Origin: an uncultured Alphaproteobacteria bacterium
GTDB taxonomy: Bacteria; Pseudomonadota; Alphaproteobacteria; Methylaequorales; Methylaequoraceae
Reading direction: 5' to 3'
DNA length: 64,000 nt
Assembly: GCA_902617375.1 (NCBI GenBank)
Contig: CACMWI010000001.1
Location: forward strand, 128,090-192,089
Made by a program: the position numbers and the translations under genes. Below are positions 17,683 to 27,373 of the stretch, piece after piece (positions within the stretch are counted from its first letter, which is position 1; every line of letters begins with the position of its first letter). Below the pieces are notes generated by a model, which was not told the DNA's origin, did no database searches, and worked only from the letters and a program-made list of their open reading frames with translations.

Positions 17683-17886
17683 AAAAGTGATTGGATTCAT
17701 TTTCTTTTTTTTTTTTTAACTTTTTTTTCCCTTTTTTCTTTAGGAAATAAATATCTGGTTAAGATAAATTTATTTCCATTTCCTTTTTTTTTTGAACTAC
17801 CTTTATATATCCTTGTCTTAATACTCATATTTACAGGATTCTTATTAGGTATAATTTTTTCATTTTTAAAAAAACTATTTAGTTAG
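17666..17886 (+). pseudogene. lapA: LapA-domain (DUF1049) membrane protein, frame broken at a T13 tract
   Basis: An ATG at 17666, with AAAGGA five bases upstream, opens MSSKIKKVIGFIFFFFF and then meets TAA at 17717-17719, straight after a run of 13 T (17705-17717). In the frame two bases on, the sequence continues as LGNKYLVKINLFPFPF and then ELPLYILVLILIFTGFLLG up to a TAG at 17884. Together these give the two membrane segments and the N-x-x-x-V-x-x-x-LFP core of LapA-like proteins, which usually follow ihfB. One more T would join them into about 73 residues. It may be a decayed gene, a sequencing miscount, or a gene rescued by slippage. Confidence 0.75.
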
Positions 17887-17890
17887 AAAT

Positions 17891-18592
17891 ATGAATTTTA
17901 AAAATTTTATTTTTTGTGCAATTGACTTTACAGATATAGAACAATCAAAAAGGTTGATATCAAAAATAGAAAAATATGTTGGTGGAATTAAAATTGGTCT
18001 AGAATTTTTTTCAAAAAATGGGCCCAAAGGATTTCTTGAAATTAAAAAACTTGGAATTCCAATCTTCTTAGATTTAAAGCTAAAAGATATACCTAATACT
18101 GTTAAAAAATCTGCTCAAAATCTGATTAATTTAAAACCTGACTATTTGTCTATTCACCTCTCTGGTGGCTTGAAAATGGTTGAGGACGTGGTTTCAATTA
18201 AAAATAAAACAAAAATTTTAGGCATTTCAATGCTCACTAGTTTAGATAATTCAGATTTAAAAAGTTTTGGTTATAATTTAAGTAATTTAGATTATGTAGA
18301 GAATTTAGCAAAAATTGGCGAAAAAGCTGGAATCGATGGCTTAGTTTCTTCAGCTGAAGAAATCCCTCATTTGAAAAAACATTTAAATAATCCTAATATG
18401 CTATTCGTTACACCAGGTATAAGACTTAACAAAAATAAGAATAATGATCAAAAAAGAATAAATTCGCCTGGTCAGGCTATTAAAAATGGCTCTAAAATGT
18501 TAATTATTGGAAGATCAATTACACAATCTGAGGATCCAATTAATTCAATTAATTACATTTTACAAGATATAGAAAAACACTATGGACATTAA
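17891..18592 (+). CDS. pyrF: Orotidine 5'-phosphate decarboxylase
   Basis: Last step of UMP synthesis. The 233-residue TIM barrel shows the catalytic core FLDLKLKDIPNTV (the Asp-Lys-Asp network, residues 58-70), the N-terminal FCAIDFTD, and FVTPGIR with the phosphate-binding IIGRSIT near the end. It starts four bases after the lapA remnant and overlaps trpF by 11 bases. Confidence 0.96.
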   Translation: MNFKNFIFCAIDFTDIEQSKRLISKIEKYVGGIKIGLEFFSKNGPKGFLEIKKLGIPIFLDLKLKDIPNTVKKSAQNLINLKPDYLSIHLSGGLKMVEDVVSIKNKTKILGISMLTSLDNSDLKSFGYNLSNLDYVENLAKIGEKAGIDGLVSSAEEIPHLKKHLNNPNMLFVTPGIRLNKNKNNDQKRINSPGQAIKNGSKMLIIGRSITQSEDPINSINYILQDIEKHYGH

Positions 18593-19217
18593 AATTAAAT
18601 TGTGTGGACTTCGAGATAAAGAATCAATTTTAGCAAGTTCAGGCGCTAACTATATAGGTTTCGTTTTCTATCAAAAATCTCCTAGATTTATAAATGCTTT
18701 AGAAGCCAAAAAACTCAGACGTTATATAAATGATAATCAAAAACTTGTTGGACTTTTTGTGGACGCTGATTTGAATTTGATTAGTCATATTTCAGATACT
18801 CTATGTTTAGACATAATTCAACTCCATGGAAATGAAGATTTGAAATATATAAATGAAGTTAAGAAATTAAAAAAGCCTATAATAAAAGCAATACCAATTA
18901 AAGAAGAATCTGATATTAAGAGAGCACATGAATATGAAAAATTATGCGATATGATATTATTTGATACAAAAAGCGAATCTGATGTTAGTGGTGGAACAGG
19001 AATTTCATTTGATTGGAAACTCCTTAAAGGATATGATTCACGTAGAGAATGGATTCTAGCAGGCGGGTTAAACGAAGAAAATATTGTAAAAGCTTTAAAA
19101 ATTACAAAGGCTACATTTATTGATGTTTCATCAGGAGTAGAAAAGTCCAGAGGAGAAAAATGTCAAAAAAAAATCAAAAGTTTTATTAAGCATGTCAAAA
19201 ATTATGAAAAAAACTAA
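18582..19217 (+). CDS. trpF: Phosphoribosylanthranilate isomerase
   Basis: Third step of tryptophan synthesis. The 211-residue TIM barrel has the catalytic cysteine in IKLCGLRD, then [39 protein letters not shown] and the final phosphate site [10 protein letters not shown] with [15 protein letters not shown]. It overlaps pyrF and trpB. Together with trpB and trpA it forms the distal trp block; trpE, trpG, trpD and trpC are not in this window. Confidence 0.96.
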   Translation: MDIKIKLCGLRDKESILASSGANYIGFVFYQKSPRFINALEAKKLRRYINDNQKLVGLFVDADLNLISHISDTLCLDIIQLHGNEDLKYINEVKKLKKPIIKAIPIKEESDIKRAHEYEKLCDMILFDTKSESDVSGGTGISFDWKLLKGYDSRREWILAGGLNEENIVKALKITKATFIDVSSGVEKSRGEKCQKKIKSFIKHVKNYEKN

Positions 19218-20421
19218 TAAAATTAACTATTATAAGTTTCCTGACAAACATGGAAGATTTGGAAAATTTGGGGGAAGATTTGTGGCAGAGACTTTGATGC
19301 CTTTGTTACTTGATGTTGAAAAAAAATACAAAGAAGTGAGAAGGTCAAAGAAGTTTAAAAGGGAACTGAGCTATTATTTTGAAAATTACATCGGAAGACC
19401 AAGCCCACTCTATTTTGCTAAAAGAATTTCTAAAGAGATTGGGGATGTAAAAGTCTATTTCAAAAGGGACGAACTAAATCATACCGGCGCTCATAAAATT
19501 AATAATTGTGTGGGGCAAGTACTTTTAGCAAAAAAGATGGGTAAAAAAAGAATTGTTGCAGAAACAGGCGCTGGTCAACATGGACTTGCAACAGCGACTG
19601 TCTGTGCACTTTTTAACCTAAAATGTGTTGTCTACATGGGTGCTTTAGATATTAAAAGACAAGCTCCAAATGTATTCAAAATGAAATTGCTTGGAGCTGA
19701 GATTATCCCCGTAAAATCTGGAACATCCACATTAAAAGATGCCATGAATGAAGCATTAAGAGATTGGGTATCCAACGTTAAAGACACTTTTTATGTAATA
19801 GGGACTGTCGCTGGACCTCATCCTTATCCAATGATGGTAAGAGATTTTCAATCAATAATTGGGATAGAAGCGAAGAAACAAATCCTTAAAATTGAAAAAA
19901 GACTTCCTGATTATTTGGTTGCTTGTATCGGGGGAGGATCAAACGCACTTGGCCTTTTTTATCCATTTCTTAACAATGAAGATGTAAAAATCATCGGAAT
20001 CGAAGCGGGAGGAAAAGGTATAAACTCTAAAATGCATGCAGCTTCTTTATCGAGAGGAAAGCCAGGTTTTTTACATGGTAATTATACTTATTTACTTCAA
20101 AACGAAGAAGGACAAATTACTGATGCACATTCAATTTCTGCTGGTTTAGATTATCCTGGCATTGGGCCTGAACATTCGTGGCTCAAGGAAACGGGAAGAG
20201 TAAGTTATTTTAGTGCTACTGATAAAGAAGCACTAAATGCATTCAAAATTTGTTCAAAACTGGAGGGTATTATTCCTGCTCTTGAACCATCCCATGCTTT
20301 ATCATATCTTCTAAAAAACTATAAAAAATTTAAAAAAAATCAAATCATCATAATGAATATGTGTGGTAGAGGAGACAAGGATATTTTTTCTATCTCTGAC
20401 AGCTTAGGTATAAAAATTTAG
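19192..20421 (+). CDS. trpB: Tryptophan synthase beta chain
   Basis: Joins indole and serine, with PLP bound as a Schiff base to the lysine of HTGAHKINN. The 409-residue protein has [26 protein letters not shown], the PLP phosphate loop [10 protein letters not shown] and [17 protein letters not shown]. The N-terminus could start at the ATG at 19192 or at the one four codons later (19204). Both lie inside the end of trpF, and neither has a clear ribosome-binding site. Seven bases separate it from trpA. Confidence 0.97.
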   Translation: MSKIMKKTNKINYYKFPDKHGRFGKFGGRFVAETLMPLLLDVEKKYKEVRRSKKFKRELSYYFENYIGRPSPLYFAKRISKEIGDVKVYFKRDELNHTGAHKINNCVGQVLLAKKMGKKRIVAETGAGQHGLATATVCALFNLKCVVYMGALDIKRQAPNVFKMKLLGAEIIPVKSGTSTLKDAMNEALRDWVSNVKDTFYVIGTVAGPHPYPMMVRDFQSIIGIEAKKQILKIEKRLPDYLVACIGGGSNALGLFYPFLNNEDVKIIGIEAGGKGINSKMHAASLSRGKPGFLHGNYTYLLQNEEGQITDAHSISAGLDYPGIGPEHSWLKETGRVSYFSATDKEALNAFKICSKLEGIIPALEPSHALSYLLKNYKKFKKNQIIIMNMCGRGDKDIFSISDSLGIKI

Positions 20422-20428
20422 GATTTGA

Positions 20429-21232
20429 ATGCAAAACAGGATCGACAAAAAGTTTTCAGAATTAAAAGAAGTTAATAAAAAAGCTCTAGTTGCTTTCGTT
20501 ACATCAGGCGATCCAAACCAAAAGATTTCAAAAAATATATTAAATGTTCTAAGAGACCAAAAAATTGATCTTATTGAAATAGGCTTTCCTTTCTCCGACC
20601 CTATGGCTGATGGTCCAACTATTCAAAAGTCAAGTCAAAGAGCAATTAAAGCTGGAGCGAATATTGATAGCACACTGCAATTAGTTAAAAATTTTAGAAA
20701 AAATGATAAAAATATCCCTATAGTTTTGATGGGATATTTCAATCCAATTTTTCAATATGGTCTTAAGGATTTTTTTTTTAATTGTGGTTCTGTTGGTGTA
20801 GATGGTCTTATAATTGTTGATTTACCACCTGAAGAAGACCATTACATAAACACATACACAAAAAAATATAATGTTCACAATATCAGATTACTTACACCAA
20901 CTACACATAAAGAAAGATTAAAAAAAATTCTCCAGCACACGAGTGGTTTTTTATATTATGTCTCAGTTATGGGCATTACAGGAACAAAAAAACCATCTAT
21001 TAATGAGGTTAGAAAATCTTTGTCAAAAATCAGAAAAATTTCCAAACTTCCCATTTGTGTTGGATTTGGTATTAAAAATAAAAATCAAATACAAAGTTTA
21101 AACAAATTTTCAGATGGATGTGTAGTTGGATCGGCGATAGTAAGCTTTATTGAAGACTTTGATAAGGGCAAGTATTCTGAAAATCAGATGTTGAAGAACA
21201 TATCTGATTTCTTGGCAAATTTAAAAAAATAA
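20429..21232 (+). CDS. trpA: Tryptophan synthase alpha chain
   Basis: Splits indole-3-glycerol phosphate and channels indole to TrpB. The 267-residue TIM barrel has the catalytic Glu in IDLIEIGFPFSDPMADGP, the catalytic Asp in GLIIVDLPPEED, and the phosphate-binding VGFGIKNKNQI and GCVVGSAIV. The run continues with accD 16 bases downstream, as in other alphaproteobacteria. Confidence 0.97.
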   Translation: MQNRIDKKFSELKEVNKKALVAFVTSGDPNQKISKNILNVLRDQKIDLIEIGFPFSDPMADGPTIQKSSQRAIKAGANIDSTLQLVKNFRKNDKNIPIVLMGYFNPIFQYGLKDFFFNCGSVGVDGLIIVDLPPEEDHYINTYTKKYNVHNIRLLTPTTHKERLKKILQHTSGFLYYVSVMGITGTKKPSINEVRKSLSKIRKISKLPICVGFGIKNKNQIQSLNKFSDGCVVGSAIVSFIEDFDKGKYSENQMLKNISDFLANLKK

Positions 21233-21248
21233 TGGTAAGTTATTTTGT

Positions 21249-22091
21249 ATGAACTGGATAACTAATTTTGTAAGACCAAAACTTCAAGCCATAGTTGGAA
21301 AAAAAGAAGTTCCTGATAATTTGTGGGAAACTTGTCCAAAATGCTCTCAAATGTTGTTGAGAAAAGAGTTAGTATCAAATCAATATGTTTGTAAACATTG
21401 TGATTATCATTTTAGAATTAGTTCAAAAGAAAGATTAGAATTATTTTTGGGGAAAAGTTTCATGATTATGGATACACCTAAAATTAAACCAGATCCACTA
21501 AACTTCAAAGATAGTAAAAAATATGTAGATAGATTGAAAAATGCTCAAAAGAAAAATCAGACCAATGATTCCGTTATTGTAGCATCAGGAACTATCAATG
21601 GTAAAAAGATTGTTACAGCAATTTTCGATTTTAATTTTATGGGAGGTTCGATGGGCATGGCTGCTGGTGAGGCAATAATAACTGCATGTGATTTTGCAAA
21701 AAAGAATCACCTTCCATTAATCATATTTAGCTCGTCGGGGGGTGCACGTATGCAGGAAGGAATCTTATCTTTAATGCAAATGCCGCGAACCGTTATAGCG
21801 ATAAATGCATTCGGAAAATTAAACTTGCCTTTTATTTCTGTTCTCACTGACCCAACAACTGGCGGAGTTTCAGCTTCATTTGCAATGCTAGGTGATATAA
21901 TAATCGCTGAAAAGGATGCTACAATTGGTTTTGCAGGAAGTAGAGTTATCGAGGATACTATTAAAGAAAAGTTACCTCAAAACTTTCAAAAATCAGAATA
22001 TCTAATGGAGAGAGGTATGATTGATCTTGTTGTTCATAGAAAAGAACTAAAAAAAAAAATTGAAGATTTACTTGATTTTCTTGTAGCTTGA
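21249..22091 (+). CDS. accD: Acetyl-CoA carboxylase carboxyltransferase subunit beta
   Basis: Forms malonyl-CoA with AccA for fatty-acid synthesis. The 280-residue protein has an N-terminal four-Cys zinc ribbon (CPKC and CKHC, about 31-54) and a crotonase-fold carboxyltransferase domain with SSGGARMQEGILSLMQM and LTDPTTGGVSASFAMLGD. IAEKDATIGFAGSRVIE completes the acyl-CoA site. It sits between trpA and folC, the conserved location. Confidence 0.97.
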   Translation: MNWITNFVRPKLQAIVGKKEVPDNLWETCPKCSQMLLRKELVSNQYVCKHCDYHFRISSKERLELFLGKSFMIMDTPKIKPDPLNFKDSKKYVDRLKNAQKKNQTNDSVIVASGTINGKKIVTAIFDFNFMGGSMGMAAGEAIITACDFAKKNHLPLIIFSSSGGARMQEGILSLMQMPRTVIAINAFGKLNLPFISVLTDPTTGGVSASFAMLGDIIIAEKDATIGFAGSRVIEDTIKEKLPQNFQKSEYLMERGMIDLVVHRKELKKKIEDLLDFLVA

Positions 22092-22098
22092 CCTGAAA

Positions 22099-23406
22099 GT
22101 GGACAAATCTACAAAAATTTTAAAAAGACTAGAACTTTTACATCCAAAAAAGATTGATTTATCTCTTAAACGTCTAAAAGGATTGCTCAAGAAGTTAGAC
22201 AACCCCCATCTCAAATTATCTCCAGTAATTCATGTGGCAGGGACAAATGGGAAAGGTTCTGTAACTTCCTTTTTAAGATCCATATTCGAATTTTCAAACT
22301 ACAAAGTGCACACCTACACATCTCCCCATTTAATAAATTTCAACGAAAGAATCAGGATTAATTCTAAACTAATAAGTAACAACCATCTAAATACACTTTT
22401 AGAAGAATGCGAATATTACAATAAAGCAGAGGAGATAACTTTCTTTGAAATTACAACTGCTGCAGCATTTTTGGCATTCAGCAGAATTGAATCTGATATT
22501 ATTCTTTTAGAAACAGGTCTTGGTGGTAGATTTGATGCTACGAATGTCGTTGAAAATAAACTATGCAGTGTTATCACACCAATTTCAATGGATCATATGA
22601 ATTTTCTTGGGTCAACAATTGAAAAAATTGCTAAAGAAAAATTAGGAATTTTAAAAAATTCAAAAAAGATAGTTCTATCAAAGCAACATTCAGTTGTAAG
22701 GAAATTAGCAAGAGTTGAAGCAAAAAGAATGAAGGTTGAGCTATTCGAAGAAGGAACAAATTGGAAAATTAGAAAAAAAGATTTTATAAAGAAAAACTTT
22801 AGTATGTGTTTTGAGAAGGCAAATTATAATTTTAATTTTCCTAAACTTTTTGGTGAACACCAGATAGACAATGCTTCGACAGCTGTAGCAACGGTATTAT
22901 CACTTGGAAGAAAAGACATTTTAGATAAAAATATTGATAAAGGTATTTTATCAGCAAAATGGCCAGCTAGAATGCAAAATCTTAAAAACGGAAATTTATC
23001 CTCATACATGGGTAAAAATTTTGAGGTTTGGTTAGATGGAGGACATAATTTAGAAGCTTCGCAGATAATAAAAAAAATTATTGAAAAATGGAAAAAAGAA
23101 AATGTTTTTTTAGTTATCGGAATGATGATTGGGAAAGATCCATATTCATTCATAAAAAAACTAGTAAAAAACCTTTCAGCAATATTTCTTTTACCAATAC
23201 CAGACCATCAGTACATCAGACCATATGAAATAAAAAATAATATAAAGAAAGATATTAGCTCAAAAATAAGCATTGAATGTTCATTAGATATCAAAGAGGC
23301 TTTAAAAATTATAAAGGAAAGCTATCCTAGCGGAAAATTAGTAATTTGCGGTTCATTATATTTGGCTGGAGAAGTTTTAAAACAAGATGGCTTCAAGATT
23401 AACTAA
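22099..23406 (+). CDS. folC: Dihydrofolate synthase / folylpolyglutamate synthase
   Basis: Adds glutamate to dihydropteroate and folates. The 435-residue Mur-ligase-like protein has the P-loop HVAGTNGKGSVTSFL, the omega-loop region YTSPHLINFNERI, LETGLGGRFDATNV and the C-terminal WLDGGHNLEASQ. The start is GTG at 22099, seven bases after accD. It ends the plus-strand run and overlaps trxA tail to tail by four bases. Confidence 0.96.
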   Translation: MDKSTKILKRLELLHPKKIDLSLKRLKGLLKKLDNPHLKLSPVIHVAGTNGKGSVTSFLRSIFEFSNYKVHTYTSPHLINFNERIRINSKLISNNHLNTLLEECEYYNKAEEITFFEITTAAAFLAFSRIESDIILLETGLGGRFDATNVVENKLCSVITPISMDHMNFLGSTIEKIAKEKLGILKNSKKIVLSKQHSVVRKLARVEAKRMKVELFEEGTNWKIRKKDFIKKNFSMCFEKANYNFNFPKLFGEHQIDNASTAVATVLSLGRKDILDKNIDKGILSAKWPARMQNLKNGNLSSYMGKNFEVWLDGGHNLEASQIIKKIIEKWKKENVFLVIGMMIGKDPYSFIKKLVKNLSAIFLLPIPDHQYIRPYEIKNNIKKDISSKISIECSLDIKEALKIIKESYPSGKLVICGSLYLAGEVLKQDGFKIN

Positions 23407-23726
23407 ATCTTTGATTTGAACCAAGTTACTATTTCGGTTTTTGGTAAAAGGCCAACCTTCGTGTCGATCAGATTGCCTGCTTTAAATAATAACAGTGTAG
23501 GTATACTTCTTATAGAATATCTCATAGCTAAGTCTTGATTTTCATCTAGATTCACTTTTACCACGTTAATCTCATTTTTCATTTCATTTGAGAGTTCCTC
23601 CAAAATTGGCGTAAGCATCTTACATGGTCCGCACCATTCAGCCCAGAAATCAACTATTACCGGAAGATTAGATTTAAGAACTTCGTTTTCGAAATCATTT
23701 TCATTACAATTTTTTATAGCTGTCAT
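23403..23726 (-). CDS. trxA: Thioredoxin
   Basis: A small cytoplasmic disulfide reductant of 107 residues. The active site is WAEWCGPCKML and the cis-proline segment is SIRSIPTLLLF. Length and motifs are those of TrxA. It follows the exonuclease I gene on the minus strand by 12 bases. In many alphaproteobacteria trxA sits between addA and folC; here the upstream neighbour is sbcB instead. Confidence 0.96.
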   Translation of the reverse strand: MTAIKNCNENDFENEVLKSNLPVIVDFWAEWCGPCKMLTPILEELSNEMKNEINVVKVNLDENQDLAMRYSIRSIPTLLLFKAGNLIDTKVGLLPKTEIVTWFKSKI

Positions 23727-23738
23727 TTTATTACTCCA

Positions 23739-25214
23739 TTAATTTGCAAAAAGTTTTTTTGATAAATTCTTATCAAATTGAATTGGATTTGCGTTGGAAT
23801 CATTATAGTAATCATTTAAAAAGTTAATGTAAATATTATACTGATCTATTTGTTCTTTTAAATCATTTCCTAAATCATTTTCTTCTATTTTTAGAGATAA
23901 TGAATCAGCCTCCTCCATAGCCGCTGGAATTGTCATAAATTTTTTTTTCTCTAAAGAACAAATCCTCTCCGAAATTTTTTTATGCAGTAATTTAAAAATT
24001 TTTCGAGGAAGTTCCTCTGGATAGTTTCTATAAATATGACGCGCTGCAAAAAATCTTAGCCTCTGATCTTTAAATTTTTCAGCAAAACTCCACTTCTTGT
24101 CCCATTCCTCATGATGAAACCTATTCATAATTCTTGAATCGTTATAATTGAGTTTTTGAGAATAAATTGTTTCCTCTTCTAATTTTATTTCCTGAGACTG
24201 ATTTTCACTGTAATCCGATGATTCTTTTTCCAAGATTTTGTTGAGATTTATCAGAAATTCTTTTTTTTGAAGTTGCTCACATTTTAAATTTATTTCATGG
24301 TCTGTTAATTCACTATAAGGACTAAGATTTCTTGCATAGGATTTGTCCAGAATAGATGGCTGTTTATTTAATTTTATTTTCCTAAAAAATGATTTTGATC
24401 TGTATATTTCTTCCAATTCATCTATGCCATAATTAACAATTTCTGAAGTATTATATTTAAGATCAAATCCAATCATTTGGTTTTTGTAAACTGGATGTTT
24501 CAAAAGATTTTTAACAAGATAAACTCTATGCTTATTAAATATGTAGCTGTGCATTGTAAAAATTTTTTGATCAATAATTTTATTTTCTAATTTTACAGGA
24601 TACGAATTATTGATGAATATTTTAAAGAGGTCATAATTATTTTTTAAAAGTAGTTCCAGAAGTTTCATTGTAGTTTCAACATCTGCAATAGCTTCGTGCG
24701 CATTGTCAGACTCAAAATAATTTGCTTTTGCCAAACTTTCCAACTTGAATGTTATCTTTCCTTCATCATTTACCTCAACATTTAAAGCATTTTTTCTGAA
24801 AGCATGAACTAATGTTACAAAATTAAGTACATCTAGTCTCGAGTTTCCTTTTGTGTTTGTTAAGTAAGGAAAGGCGAAGTGCTCCCATAGTGTTTGTCTA
24901 AAAAACTCTTCATCAAAATTTATGGAGTTAAAACCAACAAAAAAGGAGTCTTGGAATTTTGATAAGAAACTATGCATTTGCATTGTCATTTCATAGCAAC
25001 TCATCTTTTCTGAAAGAATATCTGAGATCTTAAGTTTATTTACTCTTAAAGCATTAATTGACGGAACAATATCTGGATTAATACGTGACTTTAAATTTAA
25101 CTTTTTTAAAACTTTTAGGTTTTGATCATAAATTATAATTCCAGCTTGAAGAATTTGGTCAAATCGTGAACTTCTTCCAGATGTTTCAAAATCATAAACT
25201 ATAAAATTATTCAC
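23739..25214 (-). CDS. sbcB: Exodeoxyribonuclease I
   Basis: A 3'-5' single-strand DNA exonuclease for repair and recombination. The 491-residue protein has a DEDDh nuclease domain with FIVYDFETSGRSSRFDQILQ, NSINFDEEFFRQTLWEHFA, and the last motif DNAHEAIADVETTMKLLE. The SH3-like and helical C-terminal domains follow, including the RFFAARHIYRNYP stretch. The start is GTG at 25214, overlapping murU by eight bases. Its position between murU and trxA is where addB and addA lie in many alphaproteobacteria. Confidence 0.95.
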   Translation of the reverse strand: MNNFIVYDFETSGRSSRFDQILQAGIIIYDQNLKVLKKLNLKSRINPDIVPSINALRVNKLKISDILSEKMSCYEMTMQMHSFLSKFQDSFFVGFNSINFDEEFFRQTLWEHFAFPYLTNTKGNSRLDVLNFVTLVHAFRKNALNVEVNDEGKITFKLESLAKANYFESDNAHEAIADVETTMKLLELLLKNNYDLFKIFINNSYPVKLENKIIDQKIFTMHSYIFNKHRVYLVKNLLKHPVYKNQMIGFDLKYNTSEIVNYGIDELEEIYRSKSFFRKIKLNKQPSILDKSYARNLSPYSELTDHEINLKCEQLQKKEFLINLNKILEKESSDYSENQSQEIKLEEETIYSQKLNYNDSRIMNRFHHEEWDKKWSFAEKFKDQRLRFFAARHIYRNYPEELPRKIFKLLHKKISERICSLEKKKFMTIPAAMEEADSLSLKIEENDLGNDLKEQIDQYNIYINFLNDYYNDSNANPIQFDKNLSKKLFAN

Positions 25215-25914
25215 AATAATTTTCCTTAAATTTTTTAAGGTCCTCTAACGTTCCTATGTGAAACCATTGATTTTCGTCTATATAGCCAAATAACTTCTTT
25301 TTTTCTAAAGATTTAAGTATCTGTTCTTTTAATGAAAAGCAATTTTTCTTAATATCCTTAATAATATCCTGCTTAATTATTTGAAGCCCTGTATACGCAA
25401 ACAAAGGATTTTTTTTTATTTCTAATTTTGATAACGAGAAATCGTCACTTTGAAGATTAAAATCTCCGTCACCATTGTAACCAAAAAAATCTTCCTTTTT
25501 TTTTAAACATAACAGCATATCCATTTTATCTGGATTCCATAGACTAATGATTTTATCAATTGACTTATATTTTTTGTCATACCAAAAAATATCTCCGTTT
25601 AGAAGTACAATAGGAGTGCTTTCTATAAAGTATTTTTCGTTAATTGCATTTAATAAGCCCCCTCCTGTTTCAAGTCTCTCAGCTTCGACAATAACTTTTA
25701 CAGATTTGAACATTTTTGTTTCGTTAATAATTTTTTCTGAATGATGATAAGCATTTACGACAATATTTCTGAATTTGGATTCAATTAATTTTTCAATATT
25801 ATTTTTTAGAAGACTTTTATTATTAATTTTTATAAGTGGCTTGGGTGTGCTCTCTGTTAGTGGTAACATTCTCTTCCCTAATCCAGCTGAAAATATCATT
25901 GCCTGCGAGATCAT
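25207..25914 (-). CDS. murU: Sugar nucleotidyltransferase, MurU-like (MurNAc-1-phosphate uridylyltransferase)
   Basis: The likely role is to convert MurNAc-1-phosphate to UDP-MurNAc in peptidoglycan recycling. The 235-residue nucleotidyltransferase has the loop FSAGLGKRMLPLTESTPKPL (the G-x-G-x-R-x-x-P-x-T signature), the metal-binding LLNGDIFW, and ETGGGLLNAI. It follows amgK with an ATGA overlap, which fits the AmgK-MurU salvage pair. A glucose-1-phosphate-type transferase is the alternative if context is ignored. Confidence 0.88.
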   Translation of the reverse strand: MISQAMIFSAGLGKRMLPLTESTPKPLIKINNKSLLKNNIEKLIESKFRNIVVNAYHHSEKIINETKMFKSVKVIVEAERLETGGGLLNAINEKYFIESTPIVLLNGDIFWYDKKYKSIDKIISLWNPDKMDMLLCLKKKEDFFGYNGDGDFNLQSDDFSLSKLEIKKNPLFAYTGLQIIKQDIIKDIKKNCFSLKEQILKSLEKKKLFGYIDENQWFHIGTLEDLKKFKENYCE

Positions 25915-26855
25915 GACAAACCTAATGGTTTTTCTAAAATCTTAAATAAAGAACTAAATTTTTTTTTTTTTAAATTAAACTCAAGTAAACGTAAAACTCT
26001 TGGTACATGTTTGATATAATTTTTTTTATTATCTCGTATTTCAAGTCTCTTAAAAATTCCCAAAACCTTAAGATGCCTTTGGATTGCTACAACAGTGTAT
26101 GAAAATAAGAATAGATCTTTATCAATAGATACACAATTGTCTAAATAATATTTAATCAAAAAATTCTCTGTTGTCTTTTCTACGTCTATTCTAGCATCTT
26201 GTGCAAGTGAAACAACATCGTATACACATGGACCTACTAAGGCATCCTGATAATCAATCCAACCACATTTGAAATGCTTTTCCTTTTCTTTGAGATAAAA
26301 TAAGTTATCAATATGATAATCTCTATGAATGAAGACGTTCGGTAATAAATAGACTTTATCTAAAAAGCCTGAAAAGATTGAATTAAATTCATTTTTTAAT
26401 AATTCAACTTTTTTTTTTGACATATCTAAATACCAGTCGAAGAATAAATTTGATTCATCAAAAAAGATTTTTTTGCTGTAATGAACAAGTTTTTTATCAA
26501 TTTTTTTTTTATGAATGTATAGGAGTGCGTCTAGAGCAACTTTGTACAATTTTATTTTATTAGATGTTTTTAATACCTCACTAAATTTGTTTTTATTAAA
26601 ATTTTCTATAATTAAAATATCATCTTCTTTTAAATCTGTAATAATTTCCGGAATACTTACATGTTCTTTCAAAAGATATGAAATTTTTAAAAATCTTTCT
26701 AAATTTTCGGGATTTTTATCGACCATCAACACATTTACGTTATTTTGTTGTTTAATTAAAAAATATTTTCTATCTGAAGCATCGCCAGCTAAGAATTGTA
26801 GATTATCGAATTTTATTTTTTTATGATCTAATTTTTTGGTTATTTCATCTATCAT
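25911..26855 (-). CDS. amgK: Anomeric sugar kinase, AmgK-like aminoglycoside phosphotransferase family
   Basis: A 314-residue APH-fold kinase expected to phosphorylate MurNAc/GlcNAc at C1 for cell-wall recycling. The catalytic loop FIHRDYHIDNLFYL and the metal-binding GWIDYQDALVGPCVYDVVSL are both intact. It lies two bases after tsaE and overlaps murU. The tsaE-amgK-murU order is widespread in alphaproteobacteria. Substrate is inferred from context. Confidence 0.88.
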   Translation of the reverse strand: MIDEITKKLDHKKIKFDNLQFLAGDASDRKYFLIKQQNNVNVLMVDKNPENLERFLKISYLLKEHVSIPEIITDLKEDDILIIENFNKNKFSEVLKTSNKIKLYKVALDALLYIHKKKIDKKLVHYSKKIFFDESNLFFDWYLDMSKKKVELLKNEFNSIFSGFLDKVYLLPNVFIHRDYHIDNLFYLKEKEKHFKCGWIDYQDALVGPCVYDVVSLAQDARIDVEKTTENFLIKYYLDNCVSIDKDLFLFSYTVVAIQRHLKVLGIFKRLEIRDNKKNYIKHVPRVLRLLEFNLKKKKFSSLFKILEKPLGLS

Positions 26856-26857
26856 TT

Positions 26858-27313
26858 TTAGGGATCATGTTCACAAATTTTATTTTTATTTATCCACCTA
26901 ACAGTTGCATATCTTAATAAAGATTCGTCTTCATCAAGATGAATTTCAATCCTTTTATGAGGTAAATACTCAGTTATAATTTCGGGCCATTCAACTATTA
27001 CACAATCTAAAAGTGCCAATTCAAAATCCAATTCAAAAATTTCTTTTTTATTTCTTAGCCTAAATAGATCATAGTGCCAAACTTTTATTTTTTTTAAATC
27101 ATAAATATTAACAAGCGAAAAGGTTGGGCTTAAGACCCTTATTTTTTTTCTGGATAGATTGTTAATTATCAAACTAGCTAAAGTAGTTTTTCCGACTCCC
27201 AGTTTTCCTCTTAAAGAAATAAAACTTTTAGGTTGAATTCTTTTGGCAATTTTTTGTGCTAATTTTTCAGTTTCACCAAGGTTAACCAAATTAATTTTAA
27301 ATTCATCTTTCAT
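26858..27313 (-). CDS. tsaE: tRNA threonylcarbamoyladenosine biosynthesis ATPase TsaE
   Basis: The ATPase partner of TsaB and TsaD in making t6A37 on ANN-decoding tRNAs. The 151-residue protein has Walker A LRGKLGVGKTTLAS, SPTFSLVNIYD and the HYDLFRLRNKKEIFELDFE region typical of TsaE, then VIVEWPE. It opens the minus-strand tsaE-amgK-murU-sbcB-trxA run. Sixty bases separate it from the divergent reductase gene. Confidence 0.95.
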   Translation of the reverse strand: MKDEFKINLVNLGETEKLAQKIAKRIQPKSFISLRGKLGVGKTTLASLIINNLSRKKIRVLSPTFSLVNIYDLKKIKVWHYDLFRLRNKKEIFELDFELALLDCVIVEWPEIITEYLPHKRIEIHLDEDESLLRYATVRWINKNKICEHDP

Positions 27314-27373
27314 TTTTACTAATTATTCTAATATAAATATGTAATTAATGTTTATAAAACAAAAAAAACGATT

